A stretch of 64,000 nucleotides of DNA from Brachypodium distachyon. Its lineage: Eukaryota > Streptophyta > Magnoliopsida > Poales > Poaceae. Within the stretch, counting starts at the first letter, position 1. Each line of letters starts with the position of its first letter. A model generated the notes under the pieces. That model saw only the letters and a list, made by a program, of their open reading frames with translations. It was not told the DNA's origin and did not search any database. Positions 1 to 12,107 of the stretch are shown in pieces. Where the stretch lies: NCBI RefSeq assembly GCF_000005505.3, contig NC_016135.3, positions 10,820,613 to 10,884,612 on the forward strand, written 5' to 3'. The translations under genes and the position numbers were made by a program.

Positions 1-3000
1 AGGTAATGAGGTTGTTAAGACGACAGACCATAAAGATGATAAGGATGGCCAAGATGCAAAGGACGCCAGCAAATCATCCGATAAGCAAGTTATGAAAGAG
101 GGGGGAGAAGTCACTGTTGAAGAAGTTGATGACAAAAAAGAACAAGAAGAAGACGAAGATGATGATCAAGTTGCGGGGGATCATCATCGCGGAGCTGACA
201 GGGGTGATGATGGTGATGGTGGCCAAGGGGGGCAGGCCAGCAACAAGAATGCCAGTCAAACAGATAGCCCTATACTGGATAAATGGCTGAGGAATTCGTC
301 GAAGACGAAGGATGGAAACACTGCCAGCCCTTCTAAGGGGATATCTAGGTTGCATAAGCCAGAGGCAACTTCACCCACTGAGCAACTATCAAAGGTTGCT
401 GATCCCAAGCTGTCGAGTGAATGTTGCAGCATGGATAAGGCAGCTGTTGACAATACAAAACTCTTAGCCAGACATGCATCAGCTAAAGCAGTTAAAGTTG
501 CTAGGAAATACAAGAAGATAGTTTTCCGAAGAAATCTGACGCTCCCTGCTGCTGATGCAACTCAAGGAATAAAAGGCGCCCCAACGGAACCTCCCAATAA
601 GGGATCACAAGCCACAGAAGCAATTGGAGTGAAAGAAAAAACCAAAAAAATTGAAGCAACAAACTTAGGAGGTTAAGGTGTTGCCAAGATGCAAATTCAT
701 CAAGGAAGGCTGAACCAGTTGCCTGCCAGGGAAGGAAAACGGGCTGGCACATGTTCTTTCTATTATAAGAAGCAAGTTTCTGCAAAGGCAACTGTCAGCC
801 TTGCTACTGCTGTAGCATCTCTGGTGAAAACTGCAGAAGCAGCAATTGGCCAAGGGACACCTGGCCATCAACCTAGCAAACCCGTTGCAATTTGTGCTCC
901 ATCGGCACCTTTGCCAACAACAGTTGCTACCTCTACTGCAGATCAAAAGGGCATTAATCTCAAAAAGCTAGTCAGAACTGCACCTCGTGAGTATGTACAT
1001 GAGACCTGTTTACCGGTCCATCAAATTCAAAAGAGCAGGTCTCGTGGTCCCTTCAACAACCTGGATTTTGATCCCCCATCCTTTGACCTAGGGTTCGACA
1101 GCATGCCAGCGCCGCCACTGCATGCAGTCGGGTCAGTCCAGGAACTGCAGCAGGAACACATGATTATTGACGACGAGTGGGATGATGATACAATTGCACA
1201 AGCATGCGCCATCGCAGACCAGATTGATCGTGAAAGGGGTACCGAAGCAGTTGATAAGGATAAGCAAGCAATTACTGATTTAAGCACACCCCAGAAGGCA
1301 AAGTTGTGCAAGGAGCAAACATTTGCCTTCATCCCAACAGCAGCACAGGTGCAACTCTGAAGCCAAAATCCGCAAGCGCAATTATTGATCTGTGCACGCC
1401 ACCACCACCAGCAACGAGTATTGAGGGGAAAGGGAACTTTGGTACAGTTTCAGCTAAAAGCAGTTCTGGTTCTGCACTGCTACAGGGACCTCAGCGGAGG
1501 GACATAAAGCTACCCGCTTGCAAAAGGGCTCCATATGTTTGACCACTATTCAAAGACAACCTACCATTGCTCGAATGATGTCAAAGAAGTTTATTCAGTT
1601 GTTCTGGCCTTTGGTGGCAGAAGGACCACAAGGGCGAAACAACCTGAACATGAAAAGAGGTAATTATCCTTCATTTTTTATATATATTTATAGCCCAGTC
1701 CATACTATAGATGCCTAGTCCATCTAAGATGTCGCTCCATCTTAGGCAAGTTTTGAGCCATTGATATTACAAATGTTGCCCAGCTCCCTTGTTCACTACT
1801 GTAATGAGGACAAGTTTTTTATGGTGTATGTGATGCTTTTATTATAGACGCCTAGCCTTTTTGAAAAGATGTGCATCAACACTTTTTTAAAACTAAAATT
1901 TGCCTAGTTTACCAGGAAGTCAGCTTTCATCTTCAAGGCTGCAAAGACATGTCACTAACCCCACGATTTTTCTGCTTTTTTCATTACTGTAGTGAGGACA
2001 TCATAAAATACAGCAACTTCTTCATCACTGTGACTGAATTGGCAACATCAATGGCTCCAACCTGCAGGCTGAGCAACTCAGTTATCGAGATCGACATTGA
2101 GTATATAATGCAAAAACAACCGAGCAGTGTAAAGAAGTTTGTGATGCCATTACGGATTGGTGTAAGTAACTTCTGCAACCCAGAGCAGCAACTATTTTTA
2201 ACCATGGTATTTACCACCTCTTTTTAACACAACGGTTACTTGCTTTATGTAGACCAAGCTACATAAAATGGGTTGGTCCGGCAATGAAATAAAGAACAAA
2301 TTTGACAGGCAAAACTCACATCTGGACCGCATGGACATGGTGAGGAATTACTTCATCTAGCAACTATTAAGCTTTGCTACATGTCTTTCCGCCATTTTTT
2401 CTTGGATGTTTTCTTGGTCATGTTCCCGGTGCAGGAAAGTCTTGATCCAAAACTGCTTCAGGAATCAAACCATTATTGGCTCTTTAATCGTAATATAAGG
2501 GACAGGAGATATGAAATTTTTGATTCAGTAAGGTCATTCAGCAACAAAAATCTGAATGATGCTGCAAAGAAAATTATTACATGCATTACAGCCTTATGGG
2601 ACACGCATTACAGCAAATCAAGAGTGAAAGTGGACCAATTCAAATGGTTTGATGTTGGGGGGCCAAAGCAAGATAACACCTAAGGAATTGCTCGACATCA
2701 CATCTTTTTGTGTTTATGTTTGCCCCTTGTTTCTTTCTCTCCCTTTTTGGGTAATAACAAAATACATTTTTTGTAGGTATGATTGCGGCGTATTCATGCT
2801 GATGAACGCTGATTTGTGGATGGGAGGAACACCCTTGACTATGCGCAGCCAAAGATACCAAATATCAAGAAGCTGCTCACCTACACTTGGCTCAACTCCG
2901 AAGAAAATGAAATAGACTGGAAACCTGTCAGAGCACGGGTCTCCGGCGCCGGGGATGCTGGACACCCCCTTGTTGTTCGGTGGAGGGCGAGGAGATCGCT

Positions 3001-3803
3001 CCGGTGATCGCCGGCGTGACGAACGTAGTGTGGACAGTTAGACTTACCCAGGTTTGGGCCACCCAGAGGTGTAACACCCTATGTTCTGCTCTTGGTTGTA
3101 TTCACGAATGAGTATGCTTTACTGATTTCCCGGGAGGTTCCCGGGTTGGCTACTTGTCCCTCTAAGGAACTCTCCTATGGGTGGACACAATGTTGCTTGT
3201 TACTAACTAAGGTTCCAACTCTTTGACCGGTGGCATTGGTCTTCCTTTTATAGACAAGGGGATACCACAGGTGCCGATGCATGCAGCGCGACACGTTAGC
3301 TATCCGCGTGTCATTGCCACAAAACTTACACTATTGTTGATCCACGCTGGGCACCATGCAGCGCCCAGGCCACTGTGCACGGTAAATAAAAAGGATTATA
3401 GGGTAGCCACTCTAGCCTTGCTGAGCAAGACTAGCCCCTGCCGATGTGACTCCTGTCGGTGCATTAAATGCACTGCGGCCGTTGTCTCGTCCTGTCTTCA
3501 CGGTTCTGCGGGCCCCATCTCCATGCCCCTTCCCGGCAAGCGCGCCCAGCCAGTTGCCAGGGCAGCGTGCCTTCCACTTCCCGGGACCAGAGTTCTCGGG
3601 TACCTACCAAAGCGGGCGCTTCTCCTGTTCCGGTTCTTGGCTTTGTCTTCGCCAATGACTGTCTCTTTGGGGCGGGCTTCCCAGGCCAATCCTTCCCGGG
3701 AGGCCGACCTGGCGGGGCTTCGTTACTCGCGACCCAGGCGTCCCGTACCAGTGGTACCCCGTGGGCCACTGGTACGACAAAACCAGTTCTCAAGCTCAAA
3801 TAG
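1..3803 (+). pseudogene. Ulp1/SENP-like C48 protease pseudogene (transposon type), 5' end outside window
   Basis: A coding frame is already open at base 2. It encodes a long charged, low-complexity N-terminal region (acidic run near 120-180, Lys-rich later). It hits an in-frame TAA at 674-676, continues in the same frame to about 1360, shifts frame near 1340-1360 and again near 1530. Later exons lie at about 1991-2160, 2253-2330, 2437-2682 and from 2778. The C-terminal part shows the C48 peptidase pattern: an HYWLFN segment with an RRYEIFDS strand (about 2470-2530) and YDCGVFMLMNADLW around the catalytic Cys (2778-2820). A one-base frameshift follows near 2817. The last codons are split by the solo LTR at 2926-3779, and the frame resumes at 3785 and stops at 3801-3803. 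Such proteins are mostly carried by Mutator-like or CACTA elements and would act as SUMO-like proteases. This copy is dead. Confidence 0.72.
2926..3779. mobile_element. Solo LTR (854 bp) with 5-bp target duplication AAACC
   Basis: The segment begins TGTC and ends GACA, the usual TG...CA ends of an LTR. It is flanked by perfect 5-bp copies of AAACC at 2921-2925 and 3780-3784. It is much more GC-rich than the flanks. It contains the phrase ACTTACCCAGGTTTGGGCC, common in grass gypsy-type LTRs. No internal retrotransposon domain is present, so unequal recombination between two LTRs has removed the body. It lies inside the last exon of the Ulp1-like pseudogene, whose frame reads straight through once the LTR and one duplication copy are ignored. 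Family and orientation are not determined. Confidence 0.85.
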
Positions 3804-4631
3804 GTAATGCAATTTTTCATGCCCCCTCCCCGCGCCTAATATTTCCCCCCTACTGTATTTTTTTTGACCTGATTATCTGCTTTTATAGGCCAACCATAAG
3901 TTGCTTTTTTTTTACTATCATTTATGCATTACAATCACATCTTGGTTCAGCCAGACAACTATGCACATTATTTTTCAACCCAGCCTATGTTTTATGATGT
4001 TTTTTATAGCATATTAGTTACTTTTAAAGTTGTCTTCCAACACCCCAAAGGCAACTCTCTATGCTGAATTAGAGGTTTTTGGAAGCATCTTAAGGCAAAA
4101 ATAGGCCTGACATGACAACCACTCTCCTATGTTTTTGATTCCATCAGAAATAGAGAGAAAGCAACAACTTGTGTTGTTCAACACAAGGACATTTTAACCA
4201 TGTAGCTGCTACTAGTTTATGGAGATAGAAGTTGCACCCAAAAAAGTTGCTCTGTCTGCTGGCATGATGTTTGGTGCATAGAGCAATTTTTCTATACTAT
4301 TCCAACACAAGGAAAAGCAATAACCCATAAATGACGCCGACACATAGAGCTAGTAATTCTAGATAGCGAGGAGTTGCCTCAGATTGGCATACTCAATACA
4401 CTGTAAAATCGAAGCATATTGTTTGCACAACAGAGCAACAACCATGAACAAGTAGTATGCACTGCAAGTATGTTGCAGGGACTAAAATTTGCTTTCCACC
4501 CAAAGAACAAGTGAAGGCACTTAAACAAGTCCAACAATTTTCAAAGCAAGACAGTACATAAACTAGGGTAGGGACTAGTTATGGACTAATTCAGAAACAC
4601 CAGCATCAATCACAGCACATGAAGTCGAACG
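3804..4631. other. Intergenic stretch between two convergent pseudogenes
   Basis: AT-rich sequence between the stop of the Ulp1-like pseudogene and the stop of the FAR1-like pseudogene. It presumably held the two 3' UTRs. No gene, RNA or clear repeat is seen. Confidence 0.5.
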
Positions 4632-7600
4632 TCACACCAATTTAGAAGGACAAGTCGCTTGGTTATGCTCATCTGACCCACACAAGGAACATTTGTTCTT
4701 CCGTTTGGGCCTTAGCTCAAGTGTGTTCTCATATCTTCTTTTCCTTGTCCTCCCTTTTGTCACTGACCTCTCTGGGTTTCGGACTGCTGGAGCAACTTCA
4801 GGCTGCAGCGGCACAGAAGCTGGCGCCGCAACTGATGGGGCTGCTGCTGCTGTTTTCTTAGTAGGCTTCCTTGTCTTGTTTAGATGTGAAAGTTCTGTCC
4901 GCATCGTACGAATGTGCTTGTCCACAATTTGCTTTCCTGCATCCGATCCACAAGCCTGCCTAGCAACTCAACAGACATATTGGCCAAACGAATCTCCTTC
5001 TCTGATTGGTTTGGCATAACATTAGGCTGATCTTGCTCGGGGGCAACTTCTTCTCTTATCGCTTGCTGCGTCCAACAATTCAAGATGTACTGTTCGGGTA
5101 TCTCATCAATGGAATAATGAGTAAATACTTTTAAAATGTGACAGGAAAGCAACCCATCCTTTTGAAAATTGCAACACTCACACGAGTAGGAAGCTTCATC
5201 CACCCTAGCAGTGACTTTGCATGTTCTTATCCCATACTCGTAGCAGTACTTTCTGTTGGGGTAAATTTCATAAATGTCATTTTGCAGGGGCCTTACATTG
5301 TATCTCCCAATCTTCTCGAACTCTGACCGGAACCTGTAGTATATGTCCCTAGTGTAAACCTGCACAGCTTGCTTTTCGATCGGATATGATGACCAAGTTT
5401 CGACATGCAGATGGTCTGTCCTGTAGTCATTGCCACATTCTTTTACTAGGATCTTCAACTGTATTTTCTCATATTGCTGCACAAAATTGAGAATAGAATT
5501 GTGTGGGTTCAAATAGCGCTTCAACACAGCATTAAAGCCTTCACTGCGTTGGGTTGATTGGAGAAATGGGAAGAAGCAATTCCTGAAGTAACACGGGATC
5601 CATGTCGCCCTAATATTGTACAACCAAGCAATGTGCTTGTTGCCAGCCACATCATGATGCGCTTCCATCATCTGTGCCCAACTCTGCTCAAACTCTTCGG
5701 GGGTCAAACTGTAATCAACAACCTCGTTGAATTGAGCAACAAATTATGGCCTTCTACCAAGGAACGAACCAAGCTTCTCTTGAGCTTTTTTCATAATGTG
5801 CCAGCGGCAGCTGCGGTGTACGTGTTTGGGAAAACCTTTGCTATTGAAGCCCGCGTTGCCCAATCTTAGTCAGTAATGATATTCTTGGGAGCTTTGCCAT
5901 TCATTGCATCTAGATAGGTCTCAAACAACCAGTCAAAACTAGTTGCCTTCTTATCCCTCAAAAAGCCACAGCCTAACATGAACGATTGCTCATGTCTATT
6001 AATATACCTATGGAAGGTGCAAAGAGCATGTTGTACTGATAAGTCAAATATGTAGTATCAAACGAGATGCAATCAGAATAAGCATCTTCATATGCTTTGT
6101 GGGGTGCACCATCTATACAGAATATGTTATGAACCCTTTGTTCATCATCCAAGAGAACATTGAAGTAAAATCCTGGATCATCTAGTCGCTTCTGCGTAAA
6201 ATAGGAAATTGTCTCGGCCATGTCACCACCACGGTTTTGTGCACGCATCCTAGACCGGTAGTTGCTTATTGCCTTTGTTGTATATGGAACAAGAAGACCA
6301 GATCCATAAAATGATGACATTAGTTGCATCATACGCCCTGCGAAAAAAGAATGAACATCATGCATAAGAAAATGCAGTTTTCATGGAAAAATATACAATG
6401 TCACACAAAACCAGTATTGGGTTTCTTAAAGTAAACTTTCATAAATCTCAGCTGATACCGGTTAACATCAGTGATCTTCAGGCCACTAATCTTGCTTCGG
6501 TGCTTGGCTGTGTTGTTGGATCCATGCCGTTCACTTACCTTGGGCTGCCTTTGGGCACCACTCGGCCCACTCTCACTGATTTCATGCCACTGGTGGACAG
6601 GATTGAGCATCGTATGTCCAACACTTCGGCTTTGCTCTCTTATGGTGGCAGGGTTATGATTCTTAATTCAGTAATCTCCTCTCTTGCTACATATACCATG
6701 CTCCCTGGAGCTCCCTCCTAAAATTTTAGAGGACATTGACAAAGCCCAACGTCACCTTCTTTGGAGCAAACAGACTGAGGTTGGGGAAAAATGTCAATCT
6801 CTTGCTGTGTGGGACTTGGTCTGTCGCCCTAAGGATCGTGGAGGATTGGGAGTCATTAACTTAAAAATTCAGAACTAAGCCCTGTTGTTGAAACATTTGG
6901 ATAAATTCTACAATAAGATTGACCTTCCTTGGGTGCATCTTTTGTGGAATACTTATTACCAGAATAAAGTGCCGCATTCTATTGCTCCTTGTGGATCGAT
7001 TTGGTGGAGGGACATTTTCAAACTGAATCCCATTTATCGGGGTTGCACCTCCTGTCTTGTTGCCACTTCTGATAGTTGTCTATTTTGGAAGGATTTTTGG
7101 AATGGCCATCTCCTGTCGGATGAATTCCCTCGTGCCTACTCCTACTCTACCGACAAGGACATTTCTGTCAAGGACTTTGTGATTTCTCTGCCTCAAGCTC
7201 CCTCCATCCAGGCTCCTCTCTCAGCCCCTGCTTTTGCTGAGTTTACTTCTCTTCAGCAGGAGCTAGGTGAGACGTTTGAGTTAGTGATTGAGGCTGCTGG
7301 TTCTGATGTTTGGCAGTGCATTTGGAAAGATGGATTTTCTACTAGCCGGTTCTACAAACACTATTTTTCCTCATTGCCTAGTAACCCCATCATGATGAAG
7401 TTTTGGAAGTCCAAATGTGTCATGAAGCACAAGGCGTTTGTTTGGCTGCTTATGATGGACAGGTTCAACACGCGAAACATGCTTAGGCGTCGGCACTTTA
7501 TCATTACTACTAGCTGGGACTGCATCTTATGTCGTTCTCCTCTTGAAGAGACTTTGGATCATCTTTTCTTTGACTGTACTTTCAGCCAAGGCTGTTGGAA

Positions 7601-8899
7601 CGATCTGAATATCACTTGGGACCTGTCCCTCCCACTCACTGATCGCCTGCTTCACGCAAAGGATGCCTGGCCTTGGGGCCTCTTCTGGGAGGTTATCACT
7701 CTTGCGGCTTGGGCTCTCTAGAAAGTACGTAATGCTAAGCTTTTTGATGATCTTGCACCTTCCAAAGTTGCTTGGAGAGCCATCCTCAAGACTGATCTGG
7801 AGCTGCTCGCCCACAGGTCCACTAGAGACAGTTTTAAAGATCATCTAGTGCAAATTATACACCTTGTTTCTTAGATTTCGTGTGAGGGTTTGTCCTCACC
7901 TGCTGCTCATGTATATATGTAACTTGTTTAACTGATTCTGTTTAATATAAATGCAGTAGGAGCCTCTCCTGCTGCTTTCCCCCGTCAAAAAAAAAGTATT
8001 GGGTTTCTTTTATGACAAACTAGTCAATGTTAACAAACAAATCAGAGAGAAAAGCAACTAGCATGTACCTGTTTCTAAGTTAGAATCGTGCAGAATTCTC
8101 AAGAAGTTTTCTTCTTCCTTGGGGATGCCCTGGTGTGATCTTAGATATTTAGTCAGGGATGATTTGGTAATCAAGGGGTGGTTGTGTTCTGAAATGAAAT
8201 AAACTACTTGTGACCTACTGTCCATTAACTTTGCCAATCATCCGTGCTTTGCAATTTGTGTCTTTAATTGTCTCTTTTCTACTTTTCTTTCGAGGTTTTT
8301 TACCCACATGCAAAGCTCACACCAGGAGCAATCTCATCTCCGTTGTCTACTTCAAATTCTGAGCTCACACCAGGAGCAACTTTAGTTTTTTGAGTCTTCT
8401 CACCATCTTGCCTTAGGCTTTCTGAACTTATTGCAAACAAAAAGTTGCTTCTCAACTTCATTTGTGTAAAACGATCTCCTAGAAGTGCTTGAACTTGTTG
8501 AGAACCCTAACCTTAGTGAATAGGCATTGTATCTTTTGCACATAACAGCGTGTCAAATCTCATCCCCAAATAAGACTCACTTGGTTGCGATAAAACTTCA
8601 TCTTCTGGTATTTGAGCATCATTGTTGTCCTCGTCAGGCATACTTGTTGTATCTTGATTAAAGTTAGTTGATTCAAATTGCCCAACCTGGCCCTCATAGC
8701 TAACAAACTGCATGTTCCCATTATGTGATGCAACAGCTTTTCCTTCAGCACAAATTGCTTCTCTTACCTCTTTGCGGGAGGCAGGTTGTGTGCAGTACGA
8801 TGGTAACGTAGCTGTTGCACAGCCTTCGCCAGCAGGATCATTTGTATCATCAACTAGATCAGTAGGCAACTCATTAAGTTTCAGCCAATCCATCTGCAA
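4632..8899 (-). pseudogene. FAR1/FHY3-type MULE transposase pseudogene, interrupted by a LINE
   Basis: Reading on -, an N-terminal exon (8899-8513) runs into a FAR1 DNA-binding domain at about 8530-8085. There the frame breaks, but YNAYSLRLGFS, FVCNKFRKPK, NCKARM and EHNHPL preserve the zinc-finger ligands. After the LINE comes the MULE transposase core (6365-5973: YRSRMRAQNRGGDM, DCISFDTTYLT). Then follow NIITD plus an in-frame stop plus DW near 5865, and STQRSEGFN near 5540. A SWIM zinc finger lies near 5200-5080 (CECCNFQKDGLLSCH), and a C-terminal zinc knuckle of pattern C-x2-C-x4-H-x4-C near 4690-4650. A frameshift near 4940 separates the last two parts. FAR1 proteins are either transposases or domesticated light-signalling transcription factors. 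Decay and the Ulp1-like neighbour favour transposon origin. Confidence 0.8.
6428..7995 (+). mobile_element. 5'-truncated L1-type LINE inserted in the FAR1-like pseudogene
   Basis: The insert carries the end of a plant L1 ORF2 on +. It has the reverse-transcriptase C-terminal portion (FTYLGLPLG, near 6530), then a one-base frameshift near 6715 and an in-frame stop near 6876. A zf-RVT domain follows (CILCRSPLEETLDH, about 7530-7580). Another in-frame stop lies near 7720, and the end is an A-run (7987-7995). Direct repeats GTATTGGGTTTCTT flank it at 6414-6427 and 7996-8009, the target-site duplication. The 1.57 kb length shows 5' truncation typical of target-primed reverse transcription. The host pseudogene resumes on the other side. 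Confidence 0.92.
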
Positions 8900-10000
8900 T
8901 TAATAAGAGACCGTAAGAGTGCTATTATTAGGCAAGATTCAGATCAAAACCAAATTTTGTGCTTTTCTTAGGGCCTTTTTATGTTCTTTTGTCTTGTACC
9001 TACATGCATATTTCTGCATTTTTGTGCCTCCCTAGCTAAGCTATCCTTTGTTTTTTTTAAGCAGGAATTGCTAATCTGAAGAGATGGATTTGTACATATG
9101 GCAGAAGCAAGGGATGCAAAGACATTTGATGTACAGGTTGAGTACTGTCAAGGCTGAAGTGTGAATATCAGAACCCAAAATAGCCTAATGCTGGAAACTC
9201 AAGGGATTGGCTCAAGCTTTATGTGCTTTTTTAATGCTACATGATTTGCCTCTAAACTTGTTAGCTACTAGCAAACTGATGTGTCCTTTTTGCTTTTTAT
9301 CCCATGCTTTATACTTACAGCAACCCTGGATGTCAACTACCAATCACCATGATGAATATTGTCCAAAAACTTGTTTCCATATGCAAGTTCTCATGGAACC
9401 TGTCTAGGGGAGTAAGAGTTTGCTTGTAGTACTTTTTGCCAACTACTTTTGCATGCTGCTCTATGGTTAGGCATGCCCAAATCCATAACCTGACCCATAT
9501 TTGCAATTTTTGGGACAGGATAATGGCAGCATGCAACATGACAGTTGTGCTTTTCTGTTTTGCCATTTGTGTTTGGGGGTTTTGTGGGTCGATGTGGTGC
9601 TGGATCCAGCACCAATGTTCCTACATATGCAAATTTCTACCAGTTTTTTTGGTGTTTTTTTTTGCCTCTGTTTAAACATGGATAAAAACTTGGCAATGTT
9701 CATACTGAAATCCTATTGAAATTGCAAAGATGTATAGGGAAGGGGCAGGGTGCTGGCAATTACCTTTTGTTCCTGCACCCTCAATTTTCTGCTTTGATTT
9801 TTGGGGCAGCTTCCATGATTGTTGGAACCCGTCCTTGTTGGAAACAACGGGGGAATTGTGGGAGGAAGAACCGAAGAAGGCACCTGGGGAGAAGAAGGAG
9901 ATTGGATCTAGGGTTTGGTGCTTGCTTTTTCCTTGCTTTTTTGCTTTTCTTTTTCTGCCTTTTTGTTGTTTCCTGTTTGTGTTTGCTTGCGTGAGGGGGC
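8900..10000. other. Upstream of the FAR1-like pseudogene; no gene seen
   Basis: T-rich, low-complexity sequence with frequent TGC/GCA words. Several short frames overlap on both strands but none resembles a protein. It probably holds the 5' region of the transposase gene and internal DNA of the surrounding element. Confidence 0.4.
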
Positions 10001-10170
10001 AAATTGCCCTGAGAGAACAGCGAGTGCAGGGCCCACCACACCCGCGGCGCACAAATAGGTGCGGGGGAGTCCGGGGGACAGCAATTTCCATTTTTTTAAA
10101 GCACCCCTGGAACTTTCCTTTTTTGGGTGTGCACCCGGGGGCCCCCTAAAGTGCACATGCACCCCCTAGT
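10000..10170. repeat. Possible terminal region of a Mutator-like element
   Basis: A sharply GC-rich block follows the T-rich region. Read on -, it starts GGGGGTGCATGTGCAC and contains homopurine/homopyrimidine patches. It is the abrupt right border of the Ulp1/FAR1 region. MULE ends often look like this, but the matching left inverted repeat would lie left of base 1, so it cannot be confirmed. Confidence 0.25.
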
Positions 10171-10701
10171 CCCGTCCATATCTTATTTACTACTCGCACA
10201 TTATTCTATATCAACAACAACATATTTAACACGTCCCCCAATAGTTAAAGCACCACCGGAAAGAGGCCGAGTCGAGAAGACTTTATTCAAAATCGATGCC
10301 ATCGTCTCGCTACATCGATTATTGACAAACAAAGACCCATAAAAAATCTCTAGATGGGAGGCAGTGAGCGTACCTTACTTTGTTAGGAAAGTGGATGTAC
10401 AATTACACCACCTGCTTCAAGATGCAAATTTAGGTTTATTTTTATACAGTTACCATAGAAAAAATCTCTAAACCGGAAAAACTCTGGCTCGAACCAACCA
10501 ATCATACAATTTTAGTCTGCTGCAGGTTCTCAACTGTGTGGTGCTGAAATTACTTTTTAATCTCTCATCAGAAATTAGATGGAAAAAATATCAGTTAGTC
10601 AAATAATAAATCCGTGCCAATTCTTTTGCGTAGTAAGATGACATTGTCATAATTCACCATGACGTAAAATAGAGTTTGGATCCTTGTACACTTTCTCAAT
10701 C
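10171..10701. other. Intergenic, no feature recognised
   Basis: AT-rich DNA with no long frame, no tRNA-like fold and no repeat boundary that I could support. Confidence 0.4.
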
Positions 10702-10704
10702 TTA

Positions 10705-11661
10705 GAGCAACTCCAGCCGCCCCGCCTAAAGGCCCCTAAGGGCATCTCCAATAAGGTGAGTCAGCCGGTGCTAATATGATGACATGTCAAAATTTGATGA
10801 TGTGGCCGTATAAAGTAGAGGAGAAAAGAAGCAGTGGTTTCTCCCTAGAGAAACTAGTACTACATGCATACCAAGACGTAAGTAACAACTAAAGTACTAT
10901 TAGAGCAAGGGTTGTTACTTATATCATGCTTTCGTGAGACCAACTACAATATATTATATATACTTTTGAGGTGTTAGTAACAAGGTTAAGAAACCACTTG
11001 TTGGAGAGATTGTTACTATATCTAATATTGTCCATTCTCTCTCTTCTTAGTACCAGCCTAAGTAATGGCTTGTTGAAGATGTCCTAAACAGGCTTAGGGG
11101 GCGCCGGCACGAAAATTCCGACCCAGCCATCCTCTCCAAATTGTTTTTTTAGTCGGCGTGGTCCAAAAAGTTAGCCGGCGCACCCAGGCCGAACCCAGCC
11201 CACGGGGTGGAGGGGGGGGGGAGGACAGGGGCGCCGGCGCAACGCGTTATTGCGGCGGGCCTGCGATGTCAGCGCCCAATTAATCGCCTCACCGGTTTCT
11301 CACCGACCCCTCCTCGGCTCCCGAGTCGATTTTAATGGCGATAGTCTGCCGGTTGCCACGCGGCCGCGGGCCCGACCATTATTGCCGTGTTCACACACCC
11401 GCCGGTTCGCATTCTGGCGCTATAAAAAGTGGCGACCCCCGGCGGTGCTCGGCATTCCTCTCGTCACCTTCTCTCCTCTCTCGTTTTTTTATTTTAGAAT
11501 TATGTAATAAAAAACTTTATGTTTAAATTTTTTGAGAAGTTGGTATTGAAGACGCGGCTGGGTCATGGCGGAATCCTAAAAAAATATTTGCGCCGGCGCC
11601 CCCAAACGGCCTTAAAAACAGATGCCCGGACGCCAAATGAGGGTCACGGTCGGAGTTGCTC
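10705..11661. mobile_element. PIF/Harbinger-type non-autonomous element, TSD TTA
   Basis: Terminal inverted repeats GAGCAACTCC (10705) and GGAGTTGCTC (ending 11661) are flanked by TTA at 10702-10704 and 11662-11664. A 3-bp TTA duplication is the mark of PIF/Harbinger insertions. The interior is GC-rich (CCGGCGC-type words) and encodes nothing recognisable. A second element (10740-11084) sits inside, so the outer element is about 609 bp without it. Confidence 0.75.
10740..11084. mobile_element. Tourist-like MITE nested in the outer element, TSD TAA
   Basis: The ends GGGCATCTCCAATAAGG and (complement of the right end) GGACATCTTCAACAAGCC form imperfect inverted repeats. TAA flanks both sides (10737-10739, 11085-11087). 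It is AT-richer than the surrounding GC-rich element, which shows it as a later insertion. Length is 345 bp, with no coding capacity. Confidence 0.72.
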
Positions 11662-11664
11662 TTA

Positions 11665-12107
11665 GCGTTAGAAGTTTATGTCAAGTTTGCACGGATACTG
11701 AAGTTATGAAATTTACATGTACGGACAGCACACCCCATACTAAACTACACTATACGTGAGCACATTGGAAGCACAACACGGCAGCACAAGAGGACAAAAC
11801 AGCGAGTCTTGAATCCCGGAAGGAACCAGCCGATCCCCCTCGCCGCCATTTCATAGCAACTTCTCTTCCCCTCTCCATATCCTCTCTTCCTCCCAGCTCC
11901 CCCCTCTGTTTGGGAAATCAAGGACACAGCAAGAACCCTAGCGATATCCTACTTCTCCCTCCAGGGACTATCCGTGCCTCCACTTCCACTTGTCTGCTTA
12001 CTGTCCAGTTCCTGTTTCTTGGGACTTGGGGGCTTCCGCTTCTTGGAGTGCTTGGCCACCCCTCTTTCCCTTAGAGCTTGGGGGCTGCTGGATCTCGGCA
12101 AGTGACC
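11665..12107 (+). promoter_or_regulatory. CAMTA upstream region and 5' leader
   Basis: About 440 bp separate the Harbinger-type element from the CAMTA start codon. From about 11830 the sequence is pyrimidine-rich (CTCTTCC runs) and includes an 'AACCCTAGC' motif, typical of plant 5' leaders. No convincing TATA box is visible. The MITE pair therefore lies in the probable promoter. Confidence 0.45.

Noticed and set aside
3223..3820. Several overlapping open frames of up to 194 codons
   Set aside because: They lie inside the GC-rich solo LTR on both strands and carry no recognisable domain.
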